Shown one piece after another: positions 19,598 through 29,979 of a stretch of DNA of 64,000 nt. The notes under the pieces were generated by a model, which was not told the origin of the DNA, did no database searches, and was given only the letters and a program-made list of their open reading frames with translations. Source of the DNA: Aurelia coerulea (Eukaryota; Cnidaria; Scyphozoa; Semaeostomeae; Ulmaridae); the NCBI GenBank assembly GCA_039566865.1, contig CM076955.1:16847501-16911500 (forward strand), read 5' to 3'. Position 1 is the stretch's first letter, and every line of letters begins with the position of its first letter. The position numbers and the translations under genes were made by a program.

Positions 19598-20935
19598 ATG
19601 ATGATGAACGCCGACGAAGAGCAAAGACTTTTGGACCCAGTGGAAGAAGAAGAGGACGACGCATCTACGACGCTAAAACCAGACGACGTGCCCGGGCCGA
19701 GTATCAGGAAAAGGAAAGAGGTAACTCGAACTGAATTTGACAGCCTGCAAGTCCAGGTGAGCTCGGTCACCGCAGCCATTAACAACTTTGGGGAGATCTT
19801 GAAATCGTTCGCTAGCGGGAAAAAACCCCGCTACGATGACGAACTTTCGGCAGCTCAGTCTGCACCCTATTCAGGTCACGCTGCTACCTTTTTAGGGGAT
19901 CCACCGAATTTTGCTCCAGCTCAGTCTGGCTCGGCTTTTGACAACTTGGGGCCTTCATTTGCACTTCAGTCGCACCCAAATGAAGAGGCTTCACATTTTA
20001 TGCCTTTTCCCTCTCCTGGCCACGAAAGTCTTCTGTCAGCGGAAGCCATGGACACGGGTTTCAATCCCGTTTACTCTGACCCGGATTTCTCCGTGGTTAA
20101 TTTGGGACTGCAGTCGCCAACCGCACCAGGAGCACCAGTTCTCGAGGGCCCAACGCCTTCCGCGCCCGAGGATGACATTCCTCAGCTCGAGTATGAGGGC
20201 GATGAGGAGAAGGGCTCAAATGTCTCCGCATCTCTTGCGACGTACGTCGAAGGCTGCGTCACCAAAAAGATCAAAAAGAACGATATGGAAGCACATTTTA
20301 AACGCTTTCCCGCACCTGGCAACTGTCCTTCCCTCAAAGCCCCGTTGATGGACAAGGAAGTTTGGAGAGTAATGTCGCGTGACCAACGTCATGGGGACAT
20401 TTCACTTCAGGCAGCCCAATCCAAAGTTGCTAAAGCCATAACAGTTGTGCTTCGGGTAAAAGAGGCTCTTGCTGCTCAGAAGTCCACACCCAAGCCTTTA
20501 CCAGAGTTTTTAAGCTCCATCAACCAGCATATCATGACTTCTATCCCGATACTGGGGAATGCTTTTCTGGACATGCATAGTTCCCGCCGTCATGAAGTAA
20601 AATCACGCATTTCGGAGGGCTATTGGAACATTGTCCAGCCAGGTCCTTTAAATGGCCAGGTCTTTGGAGGGAAAGTCGCCGATTCTGTGAAGGAAATGAC
20701 GGAAGGGGCCAGATTTTCACGGATGATGCTAAAAAATTATCCTCACCAAGGTCAAGGTCGTGGTCGGGGCTACAGCAACACTTCTTGGCAAGGTCAGGGC
20801 CGTGGTCGTGGTTTTTCCTACCAGCACAAGGCTTTAAACTGGCAGGGCCCCTCCAACCAATACCGGAGGGGCCGATTCAGCGGCTACCAAAGACGTCCTC
20901 AGCGACCACTGCAGGAGGAGAAAAAGAACCAATAA
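19598..20935 (+). CDS. DIRS copy 1 gag-like protein (ORF1)
   Basis: About 445 residues from the ATG triplet at 19598 (MMMNADEEQ), the start shared with copy 2. The frame is also open to an ATG at 19532, but an 8-bp difference in copy 2 destroys that extension, so the inner start is preferred. The N-terminus is acidic (poly-Glu/Asp), the middle is Ser/Pro-rich, and the C-terminus is an Arg/Gly-rich tail with GQGRGRGYSN and GQGRGRGFSY repeats, likely RNA-binding. Its role is presumably packaging of the element RNA. The stop overlaps the start region of the RT frame, which reads in the -1 frame. Confidence 0.85.
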   Translation: MMMNADEEQRLLDPVEEEEDDASTTLKPDDVPGPSIRKRKEVTRTEFDSLQVQVSSVTAAINNFGEILKSFASGKKPRYDDELSAAQSAPYSGHAATFLGDPPNFAPAQSGSAFDNLGPSFALQSHPNEEASHFMPFPSPGHESLLSAEAMDTGFNPVYSDPDFSVVNLGLQSPTAPGAPVLEGPTPSAPEDDIPQLEYEGDEEKGSNVSASLATYVEGCVTKKIKKNDMEAHFKRFPAPGNCPSLKAPLMDKEVWRVMSRDQRHGDISLQAAQSKVAKAITVVLRVKEALAAQKSTPKPLPEFLSSINQHIMTSIPILGNAFLDMHSSRRHEVKSRISEGYWNIVQPGPLNGQVFGGKVADSVKEMTEGARFSRMMLKNYPHQGQGRGRGYSNTSWQGQGRGRGFSYQHKALNWQGPSNQYRRGRFSGYQRRPQRPLQEEKKNQ

Positions 20936-22992
20936 ATAAGGTAACGGGGCGCACAAAATATTTCTCTCATAATTGGTATGACTTGACATCCAATAAATTT
21001 GTTTTAAGTCTCGTCAAAGGCATTGAACTAAGGTTCGTCTCGCCACTGCCGCCCTCACACCCTCGGCCGTTTAATTTTTCACCCGAGGAAATGCTATTAG
21101 TGGATAAAGAAGTCGATACATTGCTCACAAAGGGTGCAGTAATCCAAGTTTCACCCAGCGAAAACCAATTTATTTCAAACATTTTTCTACGCCCTAAGAA
21201 AAATGGGAAACTTCGACCCATTATCAATCTGAAGGGCCTAAATTTACATTTGGAAAAAATCCATTTTAAAATGGAACACTTACCTTCAATTCTACCGCTC
21301 ATTTCGCCAGGAGCTCTGATGACTTCAATCGATCTCACTGATGCATACTTCTCATTGCCAATTGCAAAAAATTCACGCAAATATTTGCGCTTTCAGTGGC
21401 GCGACATGCTCCTAGAATTTCAATGCCTTTGTTTTGGGCTTTCGTTAGCTCCATATTACTTTACTAAAGTTATGAAACCAGTATTTTCTCAACTTCGCAA
21501 AGAAGGCATTTCTTGTACCTTCTATTTAGACGACTCGCTGTATTTGAGTCGTTCTTATGACGAGGCGAAGGCACATACGCAACGAGCTATAACGCTCCTT
21601 GAAAGTTTGGGGTTTACAATTAACCATACAAAATCCAATCTAGAACCCGCAGTTGAAATAACCCACCTTGGGTTTAAAATCAATTCTGTTTCTCAGATTA
21701 TTTCCTTGCCCGAAGAAAAAGTTACCAAAATTGCCGACGCTTGTAATGAGCTCTTAACTGCCAAGCGTATAACTATACGACAGTTGGCACAGACCATTGG
21801 CCTTATTGTTTCGTCTTTCATGGCTATAAAACAAGGCCAGCTCCATTACCGGAGCTTAGAAATACACAAAACTCGGTCTCTCCAAAACACAGGTTCTTTC
21901 GACGCTTGGATAACCCTTGACCCCCCGTCCCGGCAAGAGTTGCTTTGGTGGAAAACACACGTTCAATCTAATAATGGCCGCTATATTTCCGATGTTATCG
22001 GTATTTCAGAATGGCAACTCGAAATTTTTACAGACGCTAGCAACTCGGGCTGGGGGGCAGTGCTCTGTGCCCACGGGCGCACGATTTCCGAGACAGGGGG
22101 CCGCTGGTCCGAAAGTGAAGCAAAAATGCATATCAATTTCCTCGAACTAAAAGCGGTTAAATTCGCTTTGTTGGCTTTTGAGGCCCGGCTTTCGCAGGAA
22201 ATAGTTAAGATCAACAGAGACAATACAACTGCCATGTCCTACATAAATAAATATGGCGGCTGCCACAGCCCATGCCTCAATAATTTGAGCAAAGAAATTT
22301 GGTTTTGGTGCATAGAACGAAACATCCATCTAACCGCTGCTCATGTCCCTGGGATTGATAACATTTCTGCTGACACGCTATCACGCAAATTTGTTGATAA
22401 TATCGAGTGGAGCTTAGACCAACATACATTTACGTCACTTTGCCTTAAATTTGGACAACCCAAGGTTGACTTGTTCGCTTCACGGCTAAACAACAAATTG
22501 CCTCGCTTCTTTTCTTGGAGGCCTGATCCATACAGTGAAGCTATCAACGCGTTTTCACAGTCTTGGCATAGCCTTTACGGTTATGCTTTTCCGCCATTTA
22601 ACATGATAAGTAGAGTTCTCAACAAGATTTCTAGAGAAAAATGCATTGTATTGCTTGTTTGCCCTTGCTGGCCAAGTCAACCTTGGTTTCCATACCTTGC
22701 TGAGCTGTTTGTCGATTTCCCTGTCGAACTTCCCTCTTTTCCATCCTTACTTAGCTGTCCGGGGCAACCAGACATTTGTCACCCACTGCTGCCACAGATG
22801 ACTTTGATGGCTTGGAAATTATCAACCAACAGTTACCTTCGGACAGAGTTTCTCAGCAAACTATCGACGTCATCAAAGCAAGCTGGAAACCGAACACACG
22901 GAAAAGTTACGAATCCATCCTCAAGCAATGGATTACATTTTGTTCAACAAGGAATTACGATATCTCTCCACCATCTGTCTATGCAGTCTTAG
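20623..22992 (+). CDS. DIRS copy 1 reverse transcriptase/RNase H
   Basis: 789 codons from the first ATG. The first ~103 codons overlap ORF1 in another frame and may not be translated. RT core: KLRPIINLKGLN (196-207), TSIDLTDAYFSLPI (234-247), CFGLSLAPY (270-278) and the catalytic box YLDD (301-304). RNase H follows: FTDASNSGWG (Asp471), FLELKAV (Glu508), Asp533 and SADTLSR (Asp584). All four acidic residues are present, though Thr532 of copy 2 is Arg here. A ~200-residue C-terminal part includes PKVDLFASRLN, a conserved DIRS/tyrosine-recombinase retroelement motif. The frame lies -1 to ORF1 just past an AAAAAG run, so expression may use frameshifting or reinitiation. It overlaps the recombinase frame by about 215 bp. 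Confidence 0.9.
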   Translation: MEHCPARSFKWPGLWRESRRFCEGNDGRGQIFTDDAKKLSSPRSRSWSGLQQHFLARSGPWSWFFLPAQGFKLAGPLQPIPEGPIQRLPKTSSATTAGGEKEPINKVTGRTKYFSHNWYDLTSNKFVLSLVKGIELRFVSPLPPSHPRPFNFSPEEMLLVDKEVDTLLTKGAVIQVSPSENQFISNIFLRPKKNGKLRPIINLKGLNLHLEKIHFKMEHLPSILPLISPGALMTSIDLTDAYFSLPIAKNSRKYLRFQWRDMLLEFQCLCFGLSLAPYYFTKVMKPVFSQLRKEGISCTFYLDDSLYLSRSYDEAKAHTQRAITLLESLGFTINHTKSNLEPAVEITHLGFKINSVSQIISLPEEKVTKIADACNELLTAKRITIRQLAQTIGLIVSSFMAIKQGQLHYRSLEIHKTRSLQNTGSFDAWITLDPPSRQELLWWKTHVQSNNGRYISDVIGISEWQLEIFTDASNSGWGAVLCAHGRTISETGGRWSESEAKMHINFLELKAVKFALLAFEARLSQEIVKINRDNTTAMSYINKYGGCHSPCLNNLSKEIWFWCIERNIHLTAAHVPGIDNISADTLSRKFVDNIEWSLDQHTFTSLCLKFGQPKVDLFASRLNNKLPRFFSWRPDPYSEAINAFSQSWHSLYGYAFPPFNMISRVLNKISREKCIVLLVCPCWPSQPWFPYLAELFVDFPVELPSFPSLLSCPGQPDICHPLLPQMTLMAWKLSTNSYLRTEFLSKLSTSSKQAGNRTHGKVTNPSSSNGLHFVQQGITISLHHLSMQS

Positions 22993-23648
22993 CATTTCTC
23001 ACCGAGCTTTTTGGTAAGGGCCTAAGCTTTTCGCACATAAACAAAGCACGAAGTGCCCTTTCTGTGACATTATCAATTAACGACAACAAAATTGGCGACC
23101 ATCCCCTGATATGTCGCTTCATGCAGGGGTTAAGAAATTTAAGACCCCCTCTTCCAAAATATCCAGTTACTTGGAATGCTAAAGACCTTTTGACTTTTCT
23201 AAAAAATTGGAAAGTTACCGAATCCTCTCCGTTACGGGACATCACCACAAAATTAGCAACTTTGATTACCTGCTTAGCAGTGCAGCGTGTTCATACCATC
23301 TCTTTGATTGATTCCAGGAACATCAAGTTTGATACCGATGCAACATATTTGTATATATTTGAAGACTTGAAAGTGCAACGTAACCGACCAAAGTTCGTTA
23401 TTACTCTGCCAGCTTTACACGAAAATGACCCTCTCGGGACTTCCAAGCTGCTCCGCATCTATTTGGACACCACAGCAACATTTCGTCGTTGTAATACGCA
23501 GGAAGGTTTCCCGGATCGTTTATTTATCAGCCATGTCAAACCGTATCGGCCTGTAACCACAGACACTCTCGCCAGATGGATTCGAGGTGTACTCAAAAAG
23601 GCTGACATCGACACAACTGTATTTGGGGCGCACAGCATGAGGGGCGCA
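22776..23648 (+). pseudogene. DIRS copy 1 tyrosine recombinase, N-terminal 291 residues
   Basis: It matches residues 1-291 of the intact recombinase in copy 2. The SAM-like core-binding domain (about 25-125) and the first part of the catalytic domain are present, with Arg171 (AVQRVHT) and the HXXR box (HSMRGA, His286 and Arg289). Immediately after HSMRGA the foldback element I begins; the open frame runs 15 codons into it and stops. The nucleophilic tyrosine and the Trp box lie beyond the insertion, at 29656-29823. The gene cannot produce an active recombinase. Confidence 0.92.
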
Positions 23649-23699
23649 TATGAAGTGTCATCAAGGCCAAAACTCGATTTCGATAGGCAATGAGACATT

Positions 23700-24005
23700 T
23701 TGACAAATAGAAACCCTAAAAGAAACATCAAAGTGACAAGCTTAAACTAATGTTGATAAATTGACACCCTAAGCCGAAACTCCAGACAACAAAGTAAAAC
23801 TCCAAAGCGAAACCCTGAAGTGAAACCCTAAAGTCCAAAGTGAAACTCCTCTGTGAAACCCAAAATGAAACTCTAAAGCGAAACCCAAAGTCTAAAGTGA
23901 AACTCCGAAATGAAACCCCAACGTGAAACCCCAACGTGAAACCCCAAAGTTAAACTCCAAAATGAAACCCTAAAGCGAAACTCCAAAGAGAAACTCTAGA
24001 ATCTT
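23700..24005. repeat. GAAACYCYAAAGTGAAAC minisatellite, left arm of I
   Basis: More than 20 units of 11-20 bp alternating GAAACCCTAAAG and GAAACTCCAAAG. Its complement is at 29200-29525. The length variation between units excludes a CRISPR array. Confidence 0.9.
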
Positions 24006-24008
24006 ACA

Positions 24009-24112
24009 GTAGGACCTCCCCAGTCAGTCAACCGCTAAGCGATACAACCTCCCCAGTCAGTCAACCGCTAAGCGATAGGACCTCCCCAGTCAACCAACCG
24101 CTAAGCGGTAGG
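24009..24112. repeat. three 34-bp repeats (CCTCCCCAGTCAGTCAACCG)
   Basis: Three near-perfect units each ending CCGCTAAGCGATA or CCGCTAAGCGGTA. The motif CCGCTAAGCGG is palindromic. A single complementary unit is found in the right arm near 29160-29195, so the arms differ in copy number. Confidence 0.8.
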
Positions 24113-24192
24113 ACTTCCCCTTCACTTGGGAGTTACCCCAGCCTCGTTCTAACCTGATATCTCCGTGAGCGATGACAATTTGATAATCATCT

Positions 24193-25616
24193 GAATCATC
24201 ATACAAGTTTGTTATAGTATAGTCTTGTTATTTGTTTCTTTTATATTTGTTGTCAAAGTCTGTTCCAAAATAGTAACAGGTAAGGCTTTCTCCTCCGACC
24301 ATCACTATTACTTATGCATATCTCGATATTCATCGAAATTTTCCGAATGTCTGGCCTGGCGTCTATTTTGGGACAAACTTTGAGTTAATTTTAAATGGCC
24401 GCAGGGTTGTTGTGAAATTCCATGCTCCCTGTGGCATCGTTGTGTAATCGTATGTGATTGTGTGTATGTAGGTTGTATTTGTAGTTTAGATATATTGTAA
24501 ATATTATAAGTATTATGAGCATTTAAAAAAAATCATACAAGTTGATTTTCCAGAGTAAATGAAAAAGACCTCAGGGTACTATTTGCTTTTATGCAGCTGC
24601 CAGGCCAGGTTTTAAGGTTTTATGGTGTTTCTCAAAGGTTCCCTGCTTTTTGAATTCTTCATATTTTGAAACTTTCCCAAATACAACAACCCCCTTCTAA
24701 ATGCTTCGGCACATGCAACCGCCAGTAATTTCCCTCCTACTCCGGTCACTCCTGTCACTCCTGACTTAAGCGAATTTAGATTCAGATCTACAGTTTTTCC
24801 TAAATTTGTTGGGGATACGTGCAAGCTCAAGTTGACGAGGACGTGGATATCCCCTCGGGACTATGAACGCATGCGTAGTGTGTAAATTTTTGCTGATTCG
24901 ATTACGTAATGCCACTATTTTCATCACGAACTTTTAGTCATTTGAAAGGAAACTGGAAGTCAGACTTGTTGGAGAGATGAGTTGAGTGCCAACTTCGGCC
25001 GGGCTAATGAGGTCTGGTACCGTACCTTGTCTGCGCAAGCGTAGTAGGCTTAGGCTAAAATAGTTGTCGGTGCTGCTCATATTTTCACATCGGCGCAAAT
25101 TTCTTTGAAAAACATCAGGAAGTGGTGGCCTAAGGATTGTTTTGATACTAATAACAAATGTTTTGACATTGTTCGAGTGTCAATTATGTGATTACTGGTT
25201 TTGGGATGTTAGCAAGTAATTTGACGCCCTACTGACAAAAACAGATTAACTCTACACTTCCGGTTTCAAAATATGTAAGAAATTCGTTAGAAACTTTTGG
25301 CTACATGAGTCCTATAATTTACGAAACTTCCTACCCCCGGACCTCAGTTTCTTACAAAGAATGAGTGTCGTAATGTGTAAAGTTTTTTGCTTGATTCGAT
25401 TACGTAATGCCACTATTTTCATCACGAACTTTTAGTCATTTGAAAGGAAACTGGAAGTCAGACATTGAAACGAAACCACATCCGCCACAGAACAATCAAT
25501 TTTTGATGAGAGAACAATGGGTGAAAAGTTTTTAATCAGAATCGCTTGCGATAGCGTTTCATGGAAGTTTGGCAAAGAAATGTATTTATCTGGTTAAGAA
25601 ATGATATTCGTATGCC
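24193..25616. other. interior of foldback I, left part
   Basis: No gene. A possible LINE-like 3' tail with a GCCGCAGGG...CCCTGTGGC hairpin (24401-24442) lies before a poly-A run near 24524. A 90-bp segment at about 24877-24965 (key part GATTCGATTACGTAATGCC) is repeated directly at about 25374-25465. Confidence 0.5.
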
Positions 25617-26055
25617 AACTTAACTTTGCTTGGTTTGCTTCAAATGGCCTCCTTGAAATTTAACGGGGCTTTCCATAGCACGGAGCGCTATCTTGTTTTG
25701 CCTAGGCCAATTTATCAACGCAAGACCAAAACCGTTCAACATTTACTTCTGTGCCAAGCTTCCAGAAAGGTCCATCATGAAATCTTTGTTTGCAGTTTCT
25801 TGTGGGCATATATCAAACATAACTGCAGTTAAGAATTGATAAAATATATGCTAAGTTTCCCGCATATCGAGCTGCGAATCTTCCCCGACTGCTTGCTGTC
25901 ACTGCAACTTTCTTCGCAACGGCTGCAGATATTTGAATGATTGAATTATGTCCACAGCGCATGCGTTCATAGTCCCCGTGCTGATTGGCTGTCAAGTTGA
26001 CCAAAAAACAAAGCTGAAAAACAATACGGGGAGTACCATGTATCCCCAACAAGTT
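25617..26055 (+). repeat. 440-bp direct repeat, copy 1 (partner 27236-27670)
   Basis: Starts TTAACTTTGCTTGGTTTGCTT and ends CATGTATCCCCAACAA. The partner lies about 1.6 kb downstream in the same orientation and differs by only a few bases. Small open frames on both strands are conserved only because the DNA is; no domain is recognised. Confidence 0.85.
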
Positions 26056-27150
26056 AAACTAGCTGTTAACGCAGTTAAGTAAGTGCTGCTCATAGCATGG
26101 AGATTTCGGCGCTAAAATCAAGTTAAATTGCAGTTTTTCTGACGCAGAAACAATTTTTGAAGAACTAAAGAAACTGTTTGCAAATTCTAAAACTGCATTA
26201 TGCGACAATAATATTCATAAAAAACTCAAAATGATGTTGGACTCAAATGAAGTGCAATTTTAAGAACAGTTGATTAATGTCAGTTCTTTTTGCATTTTCT
26301 TGGACAACAAGGCTTTCTTTTCCCCAGGTGGTACTTCACATGGTATGTTTTTTTATATTTTTCCGAAGATCGACATTGGCATTTGAAGTAAAGTAAAGTT
26401 CAATGTTTAATAGCATACCAGCTTTGATCATTTCTTTGTAATTAGCCCTGAATCTCAATTATCTGCTTCTATCTGCCTTGATCAGCATCTTCAATAATAG
26501 TCGAACAATTTGATCCCCGAGGGGGAGGGGGGGTGGTTAGCTTAAGTTCTCCTTGGTATGGGGTTGTGCCATTTTTAGGGAACCTTTTTTACCATGGAGT
26601 CGTCCAGATTCATGCGTATGGTTTTCAACGATTTTTTACATTATCTGGATTTATGGGTATGATTTTTGGTAAAACTTCATTGATGGGTCAACTTTTTCGG
26701 CTATTCCGGATTTATGGGTATTTGAGATTTTCCGGATCTATGGGTATACTTTTCAGAGATTTTCCGGATTTATGGGTATACTCTTCAGAAATTTTTCCGG
26801 ATTTATGGGTGGTAGTTTTACGCTTTGAATGACACAACCCCGTACCATGTAAATTTAAGTTACCCCCACCCTCCCCGGGAACTTGATACAATATAGTACC
26901 ATACAAAGTGCTCTCCCGTTCAATTCTGTATAAATAAGGGATTTTGTACTTTGGCTTGAATTGAAATCAGTCTTGAGAGTACATGATGCACAACAGTTAG
27001 CCACAACAGTTCTTCAAAGGTTCATCTGGTAACAGTTTGTATTATTGGTGGTCTTTTTTGTGGACCGTAAAAATGGCCGTGACAATTGTATTACAAACAA
27101 TGCTATGAGCAGCACTTACTTAACTGCGTTAACAGCTTGTTAACAGCTTG
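26053..27150. mobile_element. inverted-repeat element between the 440-bp repeats
   Basis: GCTGTTAACGCAGTTAAGTA (26063-26082) is complementary to 27115-27134, and the pairing extends over about 40 bp through the shared GTGCTGCTCATAGCAT. It encloses another repeat (26512-26893). No gene inside. Confidence 0.6.
26512..26893. repeat. G-rich-ended inverted repeat with internal 21-bp tandem repeats
   Basis: Ends are CCCCGAGGGGGAGGGGGGGT and, inverted, CCCGGGGAGGGTGGGGGTAA, followed by TGGTATGGGGTTGTGCC and its counterpart. The middle (26640-26815) is about six units of TTTTCCGGATTTATGGGTAT. A 99-codon open frame over it is repeat-derived. Confidence 0.65.
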
Positions 27151-27235
27151 TTTAAGTTAATCCACGGTCCACTGTCCGCCCTCAATCCTCAATCAAATCC
27201 CTCTAGAAGACTGCTTGCGCATGCGCGCTTCGCAG

Positions 27236-27670
27236 CAATTAACTTTGCTTGGTTTGCTTCTAATGGCCTCCTTGAAATTTAACGGGGCTTTCCATAGCAC
27301 GGAGCGCTATCTTGTTTTGCCTAGGCCAATTTATCAACGCAAGACCAAAACCGTTCAACATTTACTTCTGTGCCAAGCTTCCAGAAAGGTCCATCATGAA
27401 ATCTTTGTTTGCAGTTTCTTGTGGGCATATATCAAACATAACTGCAGTTAAGAGTTGATAAAATATAAGCTAAGTTTCCCGCATATCGAGCTGCGAATCT
27501 TTTGCGACTGCTTGTTGTCACTGCAACTTTCTTCGCAACGGCTGCAGATATTTGAATGATTGAATTATGTCCACAGCGCATGCGTTCATAGTCCCCGTGC
27601 TGATTGGCTGTCAAGTTGACCAAAAAACAAAGCTGAAATGCAATACGGGGAGTACCATGTATCCCCAACA
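27236..27670 (+). repeat. 440-bp direct repeat, copy 2
   Basis: See the entry at 25617. Differences include CTTCCCCGACTGC in copy 1 against CTTTTGCGACTGC here. Confidence 0.85.
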
Positions 27671-27924
27671 AAAATGAATTCAATGTTCTGTCTTATCATA
27701 ATTTTGTGAACTCCCATATACACGTATTTTTTATAAGAAAGTTTAATGTCCAATGTTTAGACATAACTCAAACTCAAGTACTCTCTGAGTGATTTGATCG
27801 ATATGATACAGGAGAGGAAAGAAGTGAAAACAAAGAAAATAATATGTTAAGGATAAAAATTTGAATTCATAAGGGCTTTGACCGTAAAATCGGAGTTTGG
27901 GCAAAAATTTGTCTAAACTTTGAT

Positions 27925-28340
27925 TTCATTCATTTTATTTCATTTTTAATTATTTATACAGGGTAGAATCATCAATAAATATATAAATACTGCTTTACAG
28001 CTTGCCCTGTCAACAAAAGAAAAGAATATGGACCCTATTTACAGTGTTATTTCAAACCTAAGTAATAAAAGAAAGGAAATGTAGAATCAACATTGTGTTC
28101 ACGTGACAGCTTTCTTTTAAAAGCAGAAAAGCTATTTGTGGTTTTGGCTTCAGAACCCAATTTGTTCGAAAGTTTGGCTCCCCTGAATGAAAAGCTTCTT
28201 TGTCCTAGGGATGTTTTCAACAGCGGAAGGTTCAAATCCAGTTTGGAATTGCGTAATTCCCTGACGCCTTTATCAGAGACCCTTGTAAACCAGATAATTA
28301 GGCACTTCATTGTGCATTGACTTGTGAACAATTGTTTCAA
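27925..28340 (-). pseudogene. LINE C-terminus and 3' tail
   Basis: On the minus strand the 97-codon frame contains LKTSLGQRSFSFRGAKLSNK and then SAFKRKL, the conserved last block of CR1/L2-type LINE ORF2 proteins. Downstream lies a CAGGGCAAGCTG...CTACCCTG hairpin region and a tail of AAATGAAATAAAATGAATGA type, as in CR1/L2 3' ends. Only this 3' end is present. Confidence 0.75.
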
Positions 28341-29097
28341 AATCTATCATTTGTTGTATATTTAGCCAACCGAGTTGTTTGATGAGGAGTAGCGAGGAGG
28401 CGTGACAGGAGCTATTCGTGACTACCTGGCTGCTCTATTTTGGAGTTTCGCACTTTTTGAAGAGCCGTAATACCACATTTACCCCCAAACAGGTGAACAA
28501 TATCTGAGGCTCTTATACATCCTTTGAATGGTCTGTAATGGGAGGTATTTTTTTAGTATTTCAGCATTCCTATTCACGGTCAAAACCCTTATGACTTTCA
28601 ATTATTAAAATTGTCATAATTTTGAAATGAAGACACATATCAATGTGAAAATTGGCTACTTTGCTAAACTTTGTAGTCTTTGTACGCAGAACAAGATTTT
28701 GCCCTCAAAATGCAATATCTCAAATAACAAAATACTTCCGCTTTCGCGCCTCTTATCTTGAAAAGGTGGATTTCTCTCATCAAAATATATAGTTTCTTAA
28801 GTTATATTTTCCCAGTACTGGAGTTTCTTAATTTTTGGCGAGTTTCATATGAGCAGTTTCTTATAAAAAATACGTGCTACTCTATTTGAAAGCTGATACT
28901 TTCTATTTCAACGCATTCTTGAGGGTGTCATGAAAAGTCAAGCAGAGACCATAATTGTTTTCGTCTGTAGGGGATTGGGATCTCCAGGGCTTAGCGATCT
29001 GTGTGTAGCACAATTGTTCGGAAGTGTCCCGGAACTGGGAGATCACCACAGCCCATTGGCATCATCCCCTCAACATCCAATAAAAAAAAAATTGTCA
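28341..29097. other. interior of foldback I, right part
   Basis: No gene. At about 28750-28872 lies half of a TA-type MITE relative (terminus CACGTATTTTTTATAAGAAA on the minus strand), whose subterminal sequence also occurs at 45462-45570. Confidence 0.5.
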
Positions 29098-29199
29098 TGG
29101 CTCACGGAGACAAGACTCAGAACGAGGCAGGGGTAGCTCCTTTAGTGAAGGGGAACCCCTATCGCTTAGCGGTTGACTGACTGGGGAGGTCCTACTGTA

Positions 29200-29525
29200 A
29201 GATTCTAGAGTTTCACTTTGGAGTTTCGCTTTAGGGTTTCATTTTGGAGTTTCACTTTAGGGTTTCGCTTTGGGGTTTCATTTCTGAGTTTCACCTTGGA
29301 CTTTAGGGTTTCACTTTGGGGTTTCGCTTTGGAGTTTCACTTTAGGGTTTCACTTTGGAGTTTAACTTTGTACTTTAGGGTTTCACTTTAGGGTTTCGCT
29401 TTGGAGTTTCACTTTAGGGTTTCGCTTTGGGGTTTCACTTTGGAGTTTCACTTTGGACTTTAGGGTTTCACTTTAGGGTTTCGCTTTGGTCTTTGGAGTT
29501 TCACTTTGTCGTCTGGAGTTTCGGT
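29200..29525. repeat. GTTTCACTTTAGGGTTTCGC minisatellite, right arm of I
   Basis: Complement of the array at 23700-24005, with more and differently ordered units, so the two arms have evolved apart in unit number. Confidence 0.9.
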
Positions 29526-29655
29526 TTAGGGTGCAAATTTATCAACATTAGTTTAAGCTTGTCACTTTGATGTTTCTTTTAGGGTTTCTGTTTGTCAAAA
29601 TGTCTTATTGCCTATCGAAATCGAGTTTTGGCTTTGATGACACTTCATAGGCGCA

Positions 29656-29823
29656 GCAGCCTCGGCAGCCCATAATTCGAACGCACCCCTGGATGCTATT
29701 TTATCGGCCGGTGATTGGTCATCTGCACGAACATTTAACCAACATTATTGTCGATCGAACGCTTTCCTGCCACATTCTCAAGTTGCTCGAATATTGACTT
29801 CATGCATTACTGACAATGATTAA
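29656..29823 (+). pseudogene. DIRS copy 1 tyrosine recombinase, C-terminal part
   Basis: Continues the recombinase after element I: the first block after the duplication site, then the Trp box (GDWSSA) and the tyrosine nucleophile in the sequence QHYCRSN (copy 2 has RHYCRSN). It ends with the same ITDND stop as copy 2. With 22776-23648 it covers the full gene. Confidence 0.92.
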
Positions 29824-29979
29824 TCATATACCGCCGTCCCACGCGGCAAAGTTATTACGTTTTATTACCTCGTAATATGCCATAATTCTTGTATGCCTAA
29901 TTAACTGCAACACGCCTTTGCGTATATTGTGTGGGGTTCCAATACCGACTTGTTTTTCTCTGGCCATACCTTTGAAGTC

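Larger units (their letters stand above)
23649..29649. mobile_element. foldback element I (6.0 kb) inside the DIRS recombinase gene
   Basis: Termini TATGAAGTGTCATCAAGGCC and TATGAAGTGTCATCAAAGCC are inverted, and GGCGCA lies at 23643-23648 and 29650-29655, a 6-bp target duplication. The intact recombinase gene of copy 2 gives the empty site. The inverted arms are about 550 bp (23649-24192 and 29098-29649), largely GAAACCCTAAAG-type minisatellite. The interior holds repeats and a LINE tail but no transposase. A related single end (TTTTGGCC...CACTTCATA) is at 42707-42731. Superfamily unresolved; 6-bp duplications occur for example in Dada and IS3EU. Confidence 0.88.

Noticed and set aside
20623..20930. 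N-terminal extension of the DIRS RT frame as a true domain
   Set aside because: It is the gag Arg/Gly region read in another frame; its conservation between copies only reflects DNA identity.
23700..24005. Regularly spaced short repeats resembling a CRISPR array
   Set aside because: Units are 11-20 bp, contiguous, of variable length and without unique spacers; they are minisatellite in a foldback arm of a eukaryotic genome.
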